From: Oscillospiraceae bacterium | GTDB lineage: Bacteria; Bacillota; Clostridia; Oscillospirales; Acutalibacteraceae | DNA length: 46,000 bases | Reading direction: 5' to 3' | NCBI GenBank assembly: GCA_015065505.1 | Contig: SVQE01000012.1 | Location: 1-46,000 of the forward strand | Shown: positions 33,093 to 42,367 of the stretch, one piece after another | Layout: every line of letters starts with the position of its first letter | Numbering within the stretch: position 1 is the stretch's first letter | The notes under the pieces: model-generated | Told to the model about the DNA's origin: nothing | Database searches by the model: none | What the model saw: the letters and a program-made list of their open reading frames with translations, nothing else | Made by a program: the position numbers and the translations under genes

Positions 33093-33115
33093 ATTATTAT
33101 TGTCTGAATCGGAGT

Positions 33116-35578
33116 TTATTTCTTCTTTGCGGTTTTCTTAACTGAACGCTTGGGTGCAGCCTTTACGGGAGCTTCTTCAAATGAAACGGGCTTTGTGTGC
33201 CAGATTCTGTTAGCATAGTCCATAATAGAACGGTCTGCGCTGAAGATTCCTGCGCCGCTGATATTCATAAGGCTCATCTTAGTGAACTTCTCTGTATCCT
33301 TGTAGGTTTCGCTTACAAGCTTCTGAGCCTTCTGATAGTCTGCAAAATCAGCAAGAGCCATATACGGGTCGTGATATTTAAGTGTGTTTGCAACATCATC
33401 AAAGTTTCTTCCGTAAACGCCTGAAGAAATGAAGTCTATTGCATTTCTGAGAACCTCATTGTTCTCATAATAGTGCATCGGATAATAGCCGATTCTCTTA
33501 AGGTCCTCAACCTCGGGTGTTTTCATACCGAAGATAAAGATGTTATCGCTGCCAACCTGCTCGTGAATTTCAACATTTGCACCGTCGAGAGTTCCGAGAG
33601 TAACAGCACCGTTGAGCATAAGCTTCATATTACCTGTTCCCGAAGCCTCTGTTCCTGCAAGAGAAATCTGCTCAGAAATATCTGCAGCAGGCATAAGAAG
33701 CTCTGCAAGAGTTACGCTGTAGTCCTCAATGAAAACAACCTTAAGCTTTTCGTTAACATCTGCATCATTATTGATGAGCTGTGAAAGAGAATCAATAAGC
33801 TGAATAAGAAGCTTTGCCATTCTGTAGCCCGGAGCAGCCTTTGCTGCAAAGATATATGTTTTCGGGAAATAATCTGCATTCGGGTTTTCCTTGAGCATCT
33901 GATACTCCGATATAATATTAAGAATATTCAGCTGCTGGCGCTTATATTCGTGAAGGCGCTTAACCTGAACATCAAAGATTGAATCGGGATTGATTTCAAC
34001 GCCCATTGTTTTCTTAACATATTTTGCAAAGCGAACCTTGTTTTCACGCTTGATAGCTGCAAATTCAGCAAGCACCTTTTTATCATTGATATAATCTCTG
34101 AGCTTAAGAAGCTCATCGGACTGAGTTATGAACTTGTCGCCGATAAGGGATGTGATATACTCGGTGAGCTTCGGGTTTGCCTGGCAAATCCATCTTCTGA
34201 ATGCAATACCGTTTGTAACATTGCAGAATTTTTCGGGAGTGAGCTTATAGAAATCGTTGAAAACAGTGTCTTTAAGGATTTCGCTGTGAAGAGCAGAAAC
34301 GCCGTTAACGCTGTGTGAGCCTGCAACGCAGAGGTTTGCCATACGAACAATGCCGTTTGAAACAATAGCCATTCTTTCAACTCTGTCTGCATCCCCTGTT
34401 GCGCTCCATACATATGCTCTGAAACGGTTATCAATTTCCTTTGTAATCTGATAAATACGGGGAAGAAGTCTTGAATAGAGCTCCTCGCTCCAGCACTCAA
34501 GCGCTTCCTTCATAACTGTATGGTTGGTGTATGCAATAGTTCTTGTTACGATTGACCATGCCTCGTCCCAGCCGTAGCCGCATTCATCAAGCATAATTCT
34601 CATAAGCTCGGGAATTGCCATAGTCGGATGTGTGTCGTTAATATGAATTGCGACCTTCTCGGGAAGATTATCGAGAGTGCCGTATTCTGTTAAATGACGC
34701 TGAATAATATCCTGAATTGATGCGGAAACAAGGAAATACTGCTGACGGAGTCTTAAGCTCTTTCCTTCTGGAGTTTCGTCTGCAGGATATAGAATCTTTG
34801 AAATTGCCTCAGCCATAGCGCTCTGTTCCATAGCCTTAACATACTGACCCTGATTAAACTTATCAAAGTCGAACGCAGGCTTCTTAGCAGCCCAGAGACG
34901 AAGCTTTGCAACGCCCTTGCCCTTACCTGAAACAAACATATCGTAAGGAACAGCAGTAACAACATTTGCATCAACATAATTAACATTGTGGTATTCGCCG
35001 TTCCAGCTTTCTTCGAGTCTGCCTTCAAAAACAACCTCTCTTGCTCTTTCGTTACGCGGAACAAGCCAAACCTCACCGCCTGGAAGCCAGATATCGGGAA
35101 GCTCTGTCTGCCAGCCGTCAACAAGCTTCTGCTTGAAAATACCTGCCTCATATCTAATGCAGTAGCCCATGGACTGGAAGCCGTTTGTTGCAAGTCCGTC
35201 AAGATAGCAGGCAGCAAGTCTGCCAAGACCGCCGTTACCGAGACCTGCATCTCTTTCCTGCTCATAGAGCTTTTCAAGCTTAACATCCATTGAGGCAAGT
35301 GCCTTTTCAACGGTTTCGGTTAAGCCGAGGTTATATAGATTGTTTTTGAGCGATCTGCCCATTAAGAATTCCATTGAAAGATAGTAGATTCTCTTTGAAT
35401 CCTGCTTCTTTGCGGTTTTATGGAATTCTGAATTCATTTCTGCGATTTTATCGCGAACAAGCATTGAAACAGCACTGTAGAACTGCATATCGGAAGCGTT
35501 TTCGGGTGAAACGCCATGATAATGCGAAAGCTTATCTACAATGTTTTTCTTAGCCTGTGAAACTGTTGTATTTTTCAT
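33116..35578 (-). CDS. glgP: glycogen/alpha-glucan phosphorylase
   Basis: The enzyme releases glucose-1-phosphate from glycogen or maltodextrin using phosphate and pyridoxal phosphate. The 820 residues show YLSMEFLMGRSLKNN, GLGNGGLGRLAACYLDGLA, RLHEYKRQQLN and the PLP site EASGTGNMKLMLNG with Lys652. The C-terminus carries an extra basic tail (APKRSVKKTAKKK), not normal for the family. It starts from a good promoter with a ggagg ribosome site. It is followed by the GH13 gene, so the pair forms a glycogen-use module, useful for fuelling sporulation or starvation. Confidence 0.96.
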   Translation of the reverse strand: MKNTTVSQAKKNIVDKLSHYHGVSPENASDMQFYSAVSMLVRDKIAEMNSEFHKTAKKQDSKRIYYLSMEFLMGRSLKNNLYNLGLTETVEKALASMDVKLEKLYEQERDAGLGNGGLGRLAACYLDGLATNGFQSMGYCIRYEAGIFKQKLVDGWQTELPDIWLPGGEVWLVPRNERAREVVFEGRLEESWNGEYHNVNYVDANVVTAVPYDMFVSGKGKGVAKLRLWAAKKPAFDFDKFNQGQYVKAMEQSAMAEAISKILYPADETPEGKSLRLRQQYFLVSASIQDIIQRHLTEYGTLDNLPEKVAIHINDTHPTMAIPELMRIMLDECGYGWDEAWSIVTRTIAYTNHTVMKEALECWSEELYSRLLPRIYQITKEIDNRFRAYVWSATGDADRVERMAIVSNGIVRMANLCVAGSHSVNGVSALHSEILKDTVFNDFYKLTPEKFCNVTNGIAFRRWICQANPKLTEYITSLIGDKFITQSDELLKLRDYINDKKVLAEFAAIKRENKVRFAKYVKKTMGVEINPDSIFDVQVKRLHEYKRQQLNILNIISEYQMLKENPNADYFPKTYIFAAKAAPGYRMAKLLIQLIDSLSQLINNDADVNEKLKVVFIEDYSVTLAELLMPAADISEQISLAGTEASGTGNMKLMLNGAVTLGTLDGANVEIHEQVGSDNIFIFGMKTPEVEDLKRIGYYPMHYYENNEVLRNAIDFISSGVYGRNFDDVANTLKYHDPYMALADFADYQKAQKLVSETYKDTEKFTKMSLMNISGAGIFSADRSIMDYANRIWHTKPVSFEEAPVKAAPKRSVKKTAKKK

Positions 35579-35632
35579 ACAAATCCTCCAAAAAAATTTG
35601 CTATAATATATAATTTAGTGACTGCGTTGTTC

Positions 35633-35661
35633 ATTATACACTAAAATTCATACAAAATCAA
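35633..35661 (-). promoter_or_regulatory. promoter of glgP
   Basis: On the minus strand TTGATT (35661-35656) and TATAAT (35638-35633) are 17 bases apart; the start codon lies about 55 bases downstream. Confidence 0.75.
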
Positions 35662-35715
35662 GGAATAATCAAAATTAGTTGATTATTTTATTGTTTTGCT
35701 TAATATGCCCCATTA

Positions 35716-37140
35716 TTAACGCTTTTTCTTCAAGAACTTTGTTAAAATAAGACCTGCAAGCTCTTTAATCGGCTTGATGTTAACAAGCACCATTGCAAGC
35801 ACAAGCGCTGCTTCAATGGCATACATAACCACGCCTGTTTTCATTATAAGCATAACCGCACACTGTGCAGCAAGAACAGCAAATTCTGCCGCAAGCAGCG
35901 GAGTGTTGAACTTAATTTTGATATATCTTCTTGTATTTAATCCTCTTGAAGCGAAAACAACAATGAACGAAATAACCGTTGCAACAGCAGCGCCCACTGC
36001 ACCAATTCTCGGAATAAGAATTAAGTTGAGCACAACATTTGTTGCCGCACCCGAAAGCGCCGTAACCATTGCCATAACGCTTTTCTTTTCAGCCATATAA
36101 ACTGAAGCAAGGAAATTAACAAGGCAGCTCATAGAGGTTGCCATAACAAGAATGGGAACATACTGCCACGAATCGTAGAACGCCTTTGAAACAAGGATTT
36201 TTGTGAAGAACTGGCACAGAAGAATAAGCATTGATGCCGCCGCAAATATTCCGCCCGAATAAACTCTGAAAACCTTTGTGAAAAAGTCTGCCTTATCTTC
36301 ACTTTCATATTCATCAACAGCCGAAAGCTGCCATGCATCAATGAATATTGAAGAAAACATTATTATGAAATTGGGGATTTTTGATGCCGCTGTGTAAAGT
36401 CCGTTTGCAGATGAATCAATGAATCCCGTTACCATATATCTATCCGAAACATTGATAACCCACCAGAGAATAATCGTAGGCATAAGCGGAACGGAGTATT
36501 TAAGCATATCGCGCTTAAGCTTTTTCTCGATTTTGCCGAAGGAAACATATCTCCAGAGCTTCTGGGTTATGAAGAAGAAAACAATGGAGCACGCATCGGA
36601 TGCGATAATTGCAACGATGTATCCCGTAACGCCCCACTTAAACGGACCGAGGAAGAGAATTGTAAAAAGCAGAGTTGTTGCAGTTGCAATAATTCCGTCT
36701 ATTGCAAAGGTTTTAACATGCCCCATACCTCGAACAAACTGCTGGCAGAGCTGCCTTGTTCCCGAAACGAGAACAAAAACATATATCAGAATAATATAGT
36801 CGCCGAGTTTGAAATCGTTAATTGTTATTTTGCTTAAAGGATATGCAAATAAAAGGAAAACTATGAAGCCCTGAATAGTTGTTCTCACACCGACGGTGAA
36901 AACGCCCCTCTTATCCGCAGCCTTATCAAGCGCAAAACGAAGCGCCGCGCTGTTTATCTGCAAAAACACAATCGGTATTAAAACATTTGCCGTTTGCTGA
37001 ACAAGGTCCGCCGCACCGTATTCCCCCGTTTGCATCATTCGGGTTACAAACGGCATAAGCAGGAAGCTCAGCACCTTTGATGAAAAGGTTCCGATTGCAA
37101 ATATTAATGTATTTGTCGCCAGTTTTTTATACTTATCCAT
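35716..37140 (-). CDS. polysaccharide flippase (Wzx/MATE-like, MOP superfamily)
   Basis: ATG 37140 has gaggtaatt just upstream; an ATG five codons earlier lacks it. The 474-residue protein has about 12-14 membrane helices, the N-terminal TLIFAIGTFSSKVLSFLLMP and TGEYGAADLVQQTANVLIPI, and WWVINVSDRYMVTGFID mid-protein. These are typical of lipid-linked oligosaccharide flippases. The substrate is probably a surface polysaccharide unit, which would fit with the kinase module 10 kb away, but no glycosyltransferases are adjacent. Confidence 0.9.
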   Translation of the reverse strand: MDKYKKLATNTLIFAIGTFSSKVLSFLLMPFVTRMMQTGEYGAADLVQQTANVLIPIVFLQINSAALRFALDKAADKRGVFTVGVRTTIQGFIVFLLFAYPLSKITINDFKLGDYIILIYVFVLVSGTRQLCQQFVRGMGHVKTFAIDGIIATATTLLFTILFLGPFKWGVTGYIVAIIASDACSIVFFFITQKLWRYVSFGKIEKKLKRDMLKYSVPLMPTIILWWVINVSDRYMVTGFIDSSANGLYTAASKIPNFIIMFSSIFIDAWQLSAVDEYESEDKADFFTKVFRVYSGGIFAAASMLILLCQFFTKILVSKAFYDSWQYVPILVMATSMSCLVNFLASVYMAEKKSVMAMVTALSGAATNVVLNLILIPRIGAVGAAVATVISFIVVFASRGLNTRRYIKIKFNTPLLAAEFAVLAAQCAVMLIMKTGVVMYAIEAALVLAMVLVNIKPIKELAGLILTKFLKKKR

Positions 37141-37166
37141 AATTACCTCAAACAATTATAACCGAT

Positions 37167-37349
37167 TTGCCTCCCTTGAAAAGGGAGGTGGCACGAAGTG
37201 ACGGAGGGATGGTCGTAGTCGGAGCGAAGCGACTGAATGCGTTTCGGTAACTCTTTCTTAGATTCAGACCGCGTTGCAGATAGGCGTTCTAAGAGGGAAT
37301 ACCCATCCCTCCACCGCAAGCGGTCCCCCTCCCTTTACAAGGGAGGCAA
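37167..37349. mobile_element. 183-bp MITE-like element with 22-bp inverted ends
   Basis: Left end ttgcctcccttgaaaaggga and right end tccctttacaagggaggcaa are inverted repeats with one mismatch over 22 bases. Internal blocks include gtggcacgaagtgacggagg and a ggagcgaagcgactg stretch. The same end motif starts the element at 13011. No coding capacity. It lies between the DUF5050-type gene and the flippase gene. Confidence 0.75.
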
Positions 37350-37378
37350 TAAGGTTTCTCGCTGCGCTCGGTCAATTA

Positions 37379-38626
37379 TTAATAAGACCATTTGCCGTTC
37401 TTAAACTTCATAACATTTGTTGATGAAGTTAGATTTGAACTTGCTCTGTAGTTCCATTCACCGATGATGAAATCGTATTCACCGCCGTGGAAGAAGGATA
37501 CTTCATCACTATTCTCAAGCTTATCGCTTTTGAGCATTGTTTTTTCAGCCTTGCTGTTCATATTATATTCTTTGAGAACAAGCTTATTATCCGCAAAATC
37601 GGCATAGAAAAGCTTGTTCTTATCAGCTGTCGGATAACCGATATTGCTCTGCGTTTTGACAAGCTCAAAGGTTTTCTGAGAGCCGAATTTCTGACGGATA
37701 ACGCTGTGACCTTCACCGCTTTCGGTATCTCTTTGATAATAGTAGAAATATCCGTTTTCCATAACAAAGCCCGTTTGCTCTCTGTAGGATATGCTGTCTC
37801 TGAAAAGCTTTGCATCCTCTTTACCTTCATTATCAACAGTTAAAAACTCAACCGAGCTTCCGTTATAAATCGTGAAGAAAACACGGTTCTTTGAAATACC
37901 GATAAACTGCATTTCGCTGTCCGCCGAGTTATAAAGCGTTGTTGGGATAAGTTCCTTTGCATCCATAATGCAAAGCTCGTTATCCTTTGTTATATAGTAA
38001 ACATTGCTGTCGTAAACAAAAACAAACTTAACATTTTCAGCAACTGTTTTCGGCTTTGCAGTTCCCTTCTGAAGCTTTTGAAGCTTAGCGGTGCTTTCAT
38101 CAACGAAATAGATGTAATCGCCTCTGAGGTTAATTGATGAAAGCGGATTTTCGCATTTATAATAGAGCGAATAGCTTTCGCTGCCGGGTGTTAAGCGGTA
38201 AATGCCCTTGCCGTCAACTATATGATATATGTATGTGTAGTCAGTTCCGACCTTACCGCCGTTTAAAAGATTGCCGACAAAGTTTCCCTGCTTTGAGGCA
38301 TCAAGCTTAAACTCGCTGTCCTCAAGATAATCGAGCATATCTGCTTTCGGCGTTTCTGCTGTTGTGGACTGAGCTGTTGTAAGCTCGGCAGAGGTCGTTT
38401 TCTCTTCATTTATAAGGCTTTGCACCTTTTCGGGAAGAAGTCGGGCTAAATCATAATCGGGAACAAGAATTTTAATAGTTCCGACGAAAGCACCCAAGCC
38501 GAGAACTATAAGCGCAACAATTAAAAGGATAACCTTCCCTGCGCTCATTTTTTTCTTTTTTCTTCTTTTATTCGATGACGCGGACTTTTTGCCCTGCTTT
38601 TCATCATCAAAATAATCTTTTTTCAT
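37379..38626 (-). CDS. membrane-anchored DUF5050-type beta-propeller-like protein
   Basis: The 415-residue protein has a very basic N-terminus (NKRRKKKKMS), one membrane helix (about 31-52), a Thr/Ser/Ala linker and then repeated beta strands with blocks such as GDYIYFVDEST, DSNVYYITKDNEL and KNRVFFTIYNGSS. Such repeats with YY/IYF patterns match DUF5050-like propellers outside the membrane. It overlaps proA by one base (taATG), so it is translated with the proline operon, though its role is unknown. Confidence 0.75.
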   Translation of the reverse strand: MKKDYFDDEKQGKKSASSNKRRKKKKMSAGKVILLIVALIVLGLGAFVGTIKILVPDYDLARLLPEKVQSLINEEKTTSAELTTAQSTTAETPKADMLDYLEDSEFKLDASKQGNFVGNLLNGGKVGTDYTYIYHIVDGKGIYRLTPGSESYSLYYKCENPLSSINLRGDYIYFVDESTAKLQKLQKGTAKPKTVAENVKFVFVYDSNVYYITKDNELCIMDAKELIPTTLYNSADSEMQFIGISKNRVFFTIYNGSSVEFLTVDNEGKEDAKLFRDSISYREQTGFVMENGYFYYYQRDTESGEGHSVIRQKFGSQKTFELVKTQSNIGYPTADKNKLFYADFADNKLVLKEYNMNSKAEKTMLKSDKLENSDEVSFFHGGEYDFIIGEWNYRASSNLTSSTNVMKFKNGKWSY

Positions 38627-39867
38627 TATCTTGTCTGTCCGTCTCCGTAAATCAGATATTTTGTTGAGGTTAACTGTTCTATTCCCATAGGTCCTCTTGC
38701 GTGGAGCTTCTGGGTTGAAATGCCTATTTCAGCGCCCAAGCCGAACTCACCGCCGTCGGTGAATCTTGTTGAAGCGTTAACATAAACTGAGGAAGAATCA
38801 ATGCATTTCATAAACTTTTCTGCATTTGCTTCATTTTCGGTGATAATAGCTTCGCTGTGACCCGTTGAATGAGCATTGATATGATTAATTGCTTCATCGA
38901 GGCTGTCAACGGTTTTAACGCTGATAATATAATCAAGATATTCGGTAAAGAAATCCTCTTCGGTTGCTTCGTTAATATCGGGGCAAACGGCTTTTGCTCT
39001 TTCATCGCCCCTGATTTCAACATTCTTTTCATCAAGCTTTGCCTTGATAACGGGAAGCGCCTTATCAATAACAGCGCTGTGGATAACAAGGCTTTCGCAA
39101 GCGTTGCATACGCTTATGCGCTGAGTTTTTGCGTTGAATATGATATTTGCCGCATTTTCAATATTTGCGCTTTCATCAACATAGATGTGGCAGTTGCCCG
39201 AGCCTGTTTCGATAACGGGAACCTTCGAGTTATCTACAACAGCCTTGATAAGTCCCTTGCCGCCGCGCGGAATAAGGCAATCGAGGTATTCCCTCATTGC
39301 CATCATTTCGTTTGCGGAAGAACGCGAGGTATCTTCAACAAGCTGGATAACCTCTTTCGGAAAGCCTGCTTTTTCAAGCGCTTCCTGCATAATAAGCGTT
39401 ATTTCAAGATTTGAATTAATCGCCTCTTTGCCGCCCCTGAGAATAACTGCATTTCCGCTTTTCAGGCAAAGCGCTGCAGCGTCGGCAGTAACATTCGGAC
39501 GAGCCTCATAAATAATACCGATAACGCCGAGCGGAACAGTTATCTTTTTGATTTTGAGTCCGTTTTCCTTTTCATATTCATAAACGGTTTTACCGCAGGG
39601 CTCGGGAAGAGCTGCAACCTGCTTAACGCCATCTGCAATACCCTGAATACGGCTCTCATCAAGCATAAGTCTGTCGAGCAGACCTGCACCGAGTCCGTTT
39701 GCCCTGCCGTTTTCAAGGTCTTTTTTATTTGCATCAATAATTCTTTGTGCATTATCGGTAAGCGCCTGAGCAATATATTCCAGCGCTCTGTTTTTATCTT
39801 CGCTGTTTACCTGAGCTAAAAAGCTCTGCGTATTTCTCGCGTTAATTCCCAATTCTCTTACTGTCAT
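38626..39867 (-). CDS. proA: gamma-glutamyl phosphate reductase
   Basis: The second step of proline synthesis reduces glutamyl-5-phosphate to glutamate semialdehyde. The 413-residue aldehyde dehydrogenase-like protein shows VPLGVIGIIYEARPNVTADA, LKSGNAVILRGGKEA, IPRGGKGLIKAV, the catalytic Cys in KTQRISVCNACESL and STRFTDGGEFGLGAEIGIST. Length is normal. It follows proB across a repeat cassette. proC, the third enzyme, is not in the window. Confidence 0.96.
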   Translation of the reverse strand: MTVRELGINARNTQSFLAQVNSEDKNRALEYIAQALTDNAQRIIDANKKDLENGRANGLGAGLLDRLMLDESRIQGIADGVKQVAALPEPCGKTVYEYEKENGLKIKKITVPLGVIGIIYEARPNVTADAAALCLKSGNAVILRGGKEAINSNLEITLIMQEALEKAGFPKEVIQLVEDTSRSSANEMMAMREYLDCLIPRGGKGLIKAVVDNSKVPVIETGSGNCHIYVDESANIENAANIIFNAKTQRISVCNACESLVIHSAVIDKALPVIKAKLDEKNVEIRGDERAKAVCPDINEATEEDFFTEYLDYIISVKTVDSLDEAINHINAHSTGHSEAIITENEANAEKFMKCIDSSSVYVNASTRFTDGGEFGLGAEIGISTQKLHARGPMGIEQLTSTKYLIYGDGQTR

Positions 39868-39876
39868 AATTTCACC

Positions 39877-39926
39877 TTATAATCGGGCATTGGCATAGCC
39901 CACCCGAAATTCGTAATTCGTAATTA
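39877..39926 (-). repeat. ttacgaa plus GC hairpin cassette between proB and proA
   Basis: Read on the minus strand, the proB stop TAA is directly followed by ttacgaa, ttacgaa, tttcggg, then tgggctatgccaatgcccga and ttataagg, which leads into the proA ribosome site and start. The order and orientation are the same as at 2333-2395 and 14872-14912. Confidence 0.75.
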
Positions 39927-40706
39927 ATTTGCTGCAACAAAATAAGTTCCTACGCTCTTTCCCTCAAGAATTTTATAAATTCTTGTCGGCTTTTCGCCGT
40001 TTGCTATAACAACGGGAACGCCTGCTTCGGTTGCAATTTTTGCAGCTTTAATCTTTGTTGCAAAGCCGCCCGTTCCTCTTGAACCTGCACCGCCTGCAAG
40101 GTTTTCAATTTCGGGTGTTATCTTTTCAACAAATTCAATAAGCTTTGCATCCTTGTTTTCACTCGGATTGCTGTCGTATAAGCCGTTTGTGTCTGTAAAC
40201 ATTATAAGCATATCGGCGTTTGTGAGTGCCGCAACAGTTGCGCTTAGGCAATCATTATCGCCGTTTATAAGCTCTTCAACCGAAACGCTGTCGTTTTCAT
40301 TAACAATCGGAATTGCGCCGTAATCAAGAAGCTGATTGAAGGTATCGAGCAGATGCTTTCGGCTTTCCTCGTTTTCAAGCACATCAAAGGTGAAAAGAAG
40401 CTGTGAAACAACAACATCGTATTCACCGAAAAGCTTATCATACATAAACATAAGCTCGCCCTGACCAACAGCCGCAAGCGCCTGAAGCTTTTCGGTTTCG
40501 CTTGGTCTTTCGTTTAAATTGAGCCTGCCCATACCTATTCCAACAGCACCCGAGGTAACAAGAATAACCTCGTGCCCCATATTATGAAGGTCGGCAAGAA
40601 CAGAAACAAGCTTAGCCATTCTTGCAATATTAACTTTACCCGTTTTATGCGTTAATGTTGATGTTCCAACCTTAACCACAAGCCGTTTTTTAGCATCATT
40701 TTCCAT
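39924..40706 (-). CDS. proB: glutamate 5-kinase, short form without PUA domain
   Basis: The enzyme phosphorylates glutamate to start proline synthesis. From ATG 40706 (ggag about 12 bases upstream) it has 260 residues, beginning MENDAKKRLVVKVGTSTLTH. Motifs include LVTSGAVGIGMGRL, AVGQGELMFMY, IVNENDSVSVEEL, GDNDCLSATVAAL and GSRGTGGFATKIKAAKIA. It lacks the C-terminal PUA domain of the Escherichia coli form, as many Firmicutes enzymes do. Feedback inhibition by proline is expected from the family. Its stop TAA begins the repeat cassette. Confidence 0.96.
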   Translation of the reverse strand: MENDAKKRLVVKVGTSTLTHKTGKVNIARMAKLVSVLADLHNMGHEVILVTSGAVGIGMGRLNLNERPSETEKLQALAAVGQGELMFMYDKLFGEYDVVVSQLLFTFDVLENEESRKHLLDTFNQLLDYGAIPIVNENDSVSVEELINGDNDCLSATVAALTNADMLIMFTDTNGLYDSNPSENKDAKLIEFVEKITPEIENLAGGAGSRGTGGFATKIKAAKIATEAGVPVVIANGEKPTRIYKILEGKSVGTYFVAAN

Positions 40707-40788
40707 ATGGCTATAATACTCCATTATAATAATTTTAAGTATTATAGCATAAGAAGAGTGTATATGCAATATAAAATATTTTAAGTTA

Positions 40789-40903
40789 CGAGTTGTCAGT
40801 ACCAAGTTCCGAGTTCAGGTTACTCGCTGCGCTCACACAATTAATTATTTAATCGGAGCAAAGCGACCCGACAACTCGGAGCTCGATTCCAGCACTTGAA
40901 ACT
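40789..40903 (+). repeat. heptamer repeats between proB and ypeB
   Basis: Two arrays flank a middle part. The first has tacgagt, tgtcagt, accaagt, tccgagt units, then a ttactcgctgcgctcacaca block and a cggagcaaagcgacccga block, then units aactcgg, agctcga and a worn remainder. The last two blocks recur at 42720-42773. Confidence 0.65.
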
Positions 40904-40961
40904 AATTTTTGAATATTCAAAAGTTTTCTGCACAAAACATAAAAAAACGGGGGGTATAAAA

Positions 40962-42290
40962 ATGTCAAGAAGAACCTATATCAGAATTGCATCGTATATT
41001 ATTGTTTCACTCAGCATACTGATTGCAACATCAATTATTAACACAAGGGATATGATAAGCTACCGCGATAAGCTTGAGGTTTCTTATCAGCAATCGCTCT
41101 GCGAGCTTAACGAATGCCTTGAAAATGTTAATACAGACCTTACAAAAAGCCTTTATTCAAATTCGTCGGGCGAAATATATGATATAAGCCGCGACTTATA
41201 CGCATCGTGTTCCGTTGCAAAAAATGCGCTCGGCAGACTGCCTGTTTCACAGTTAGAGCTTGCAAACACATATAAATTTCTAACTCAGGCAAGCGACTAC
41301 GCGCAATATATCGGCGCAAAGATTGAGGACGGCGAAATAATCAGCGAAAAGGAGCGCAACAACCTGCTGACGCTTCAGAAATACTCCGAGCAGTTTTACA
41401 CCGAATCAAGCGATATGGTAAGGATTGCACAGGCAGGCGGAAAAATTATAAACGGCGATATTAAAAGCACAGTTCAGCTGCCGAAAAGCGCGCTTTCCAA
41501 CAGCTTTTCAAGCAGTGCAAAAAGCTTTGAAAGCTTCCCCACCCTGCTCTATGACGGACCCTTTTCAGACCAGGTTCTGAACAAGAAATCCTCGCTGCTT
41601 GCTTCATCAAAAGAGCTTACTGAGGACGAGTGCAAAAGCATTGCGGCAGACTGCTTAGGCATCAGCGATAAGAGAGTAAGTTTTGACTCAGTTGATAAAT
41701 CAAAGCTTCCCTGCAACACCTTCAGGTCATCGCGCTACACAGTGTCTGTAACGCGTCAGGGCGGCTATATAAAATCAATTCTCTATTCGGGAAGCATTAA
41801 TTCTTCAAACATCAGCGAAGAGAATGCGGTTAATATTGCTTCAGAGTTTTTGAAGAATATCGGTTACAAAAATATGCAGGAAAACTATTATTCAACGCAA
41901 AACAACATCTGCACAATCAATTTTGTATATACCAAAAACGCAATAACCTACTATCCCGATTTAATTAAGTGCGGTGTTTCGCTGAGCGACGGAAAAATTG
42001 TTTCGCTTGATGCTTCAACCTATCTTACAAACCATATTGAAAGAAAGAAGTTTTCACCGAAAATAAGCGAAAATCAGGCATCTTCTCTGCTTTCACCTTA
42101 TCTGACGGTTAATTCCTCTAAAATATGCGTTATACCGAAGGAAAACGGAAAAGAAATCCGCTGCCGTGAATTCAACTGCACAAGCTCGCAGACAGGCGAA
42201 GACGCCCTGATTTATATCAACTGCAACACGGGCAAGGAAGAGGATATTCTGCTCTTGCTTTATACGGATAACGGAACAATGGTTAAATGA
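40962..42290 (+). CDS. ypeB: spore germination protein YpeB
   Basis: YpeB stabilises and localises the cortex-lytic enzyme SleB in the spore. ATG 40962 is preceded by cggggggtat; the upstream ATG at 40896 has no such site. The 442-residue protein has an N-terminal membrane helix (YIRIASYIIVSLSILIATSI), a helical region with TRDMISYRDKLEVSYQQS and ANTYKFLTQASDYAQYIG, and PepSY-like repeats in the C-terminal half (for example ENAVNIASEFLKNIGYKNMQ). sleB normally lies next to it but is not in this window. TGA stop begins a tgattt palindrome-like sequence. Confidence 0.9.
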   Translation: MSRRTYIRIASYIIVSLSILIATSIINTRDMISYRDKLEVSYQQSLCELNECLENVNTDLTKSLYSNSSGEIYDISRDLYASCSVAKNALGRLPVSQLELANTYKFLTQASDYAQYIGAKIEDGEIISEKERNNLLTLQKYSEQFYTESSDMVRIAQAGGKIINGDIKSTVQLPKSALSNSFSSSAKSFESFPTLLYDGPFSDQVLNKKSSLLASSKELTEDECKSIAADCLGISDKRVSFDSVDKSKLPCNTFRSSRYTVSVTRQGGYIKSILYSGSINSSNISEENAVNIASEFLKNIGYKNMQENYYSTQNNICTINFVYTKNAITYYPDLIKCGVSLSDGKIVSLDASTYLTNHIERKKFSPKISENQASSLLSPYLTVNSSKICVIPKENGKEIRCREFNCTSSQTGEDALIYINCNTGKEEDILLLLYTDNGTMVK

Positions 42291-42367
42291 TTTGCAAATA
42301 ATTATATGAATAAATCATTAATTTCGGTCAATAATATAATTGCCAAAAGGCAGAAAGGTGAAATAAT

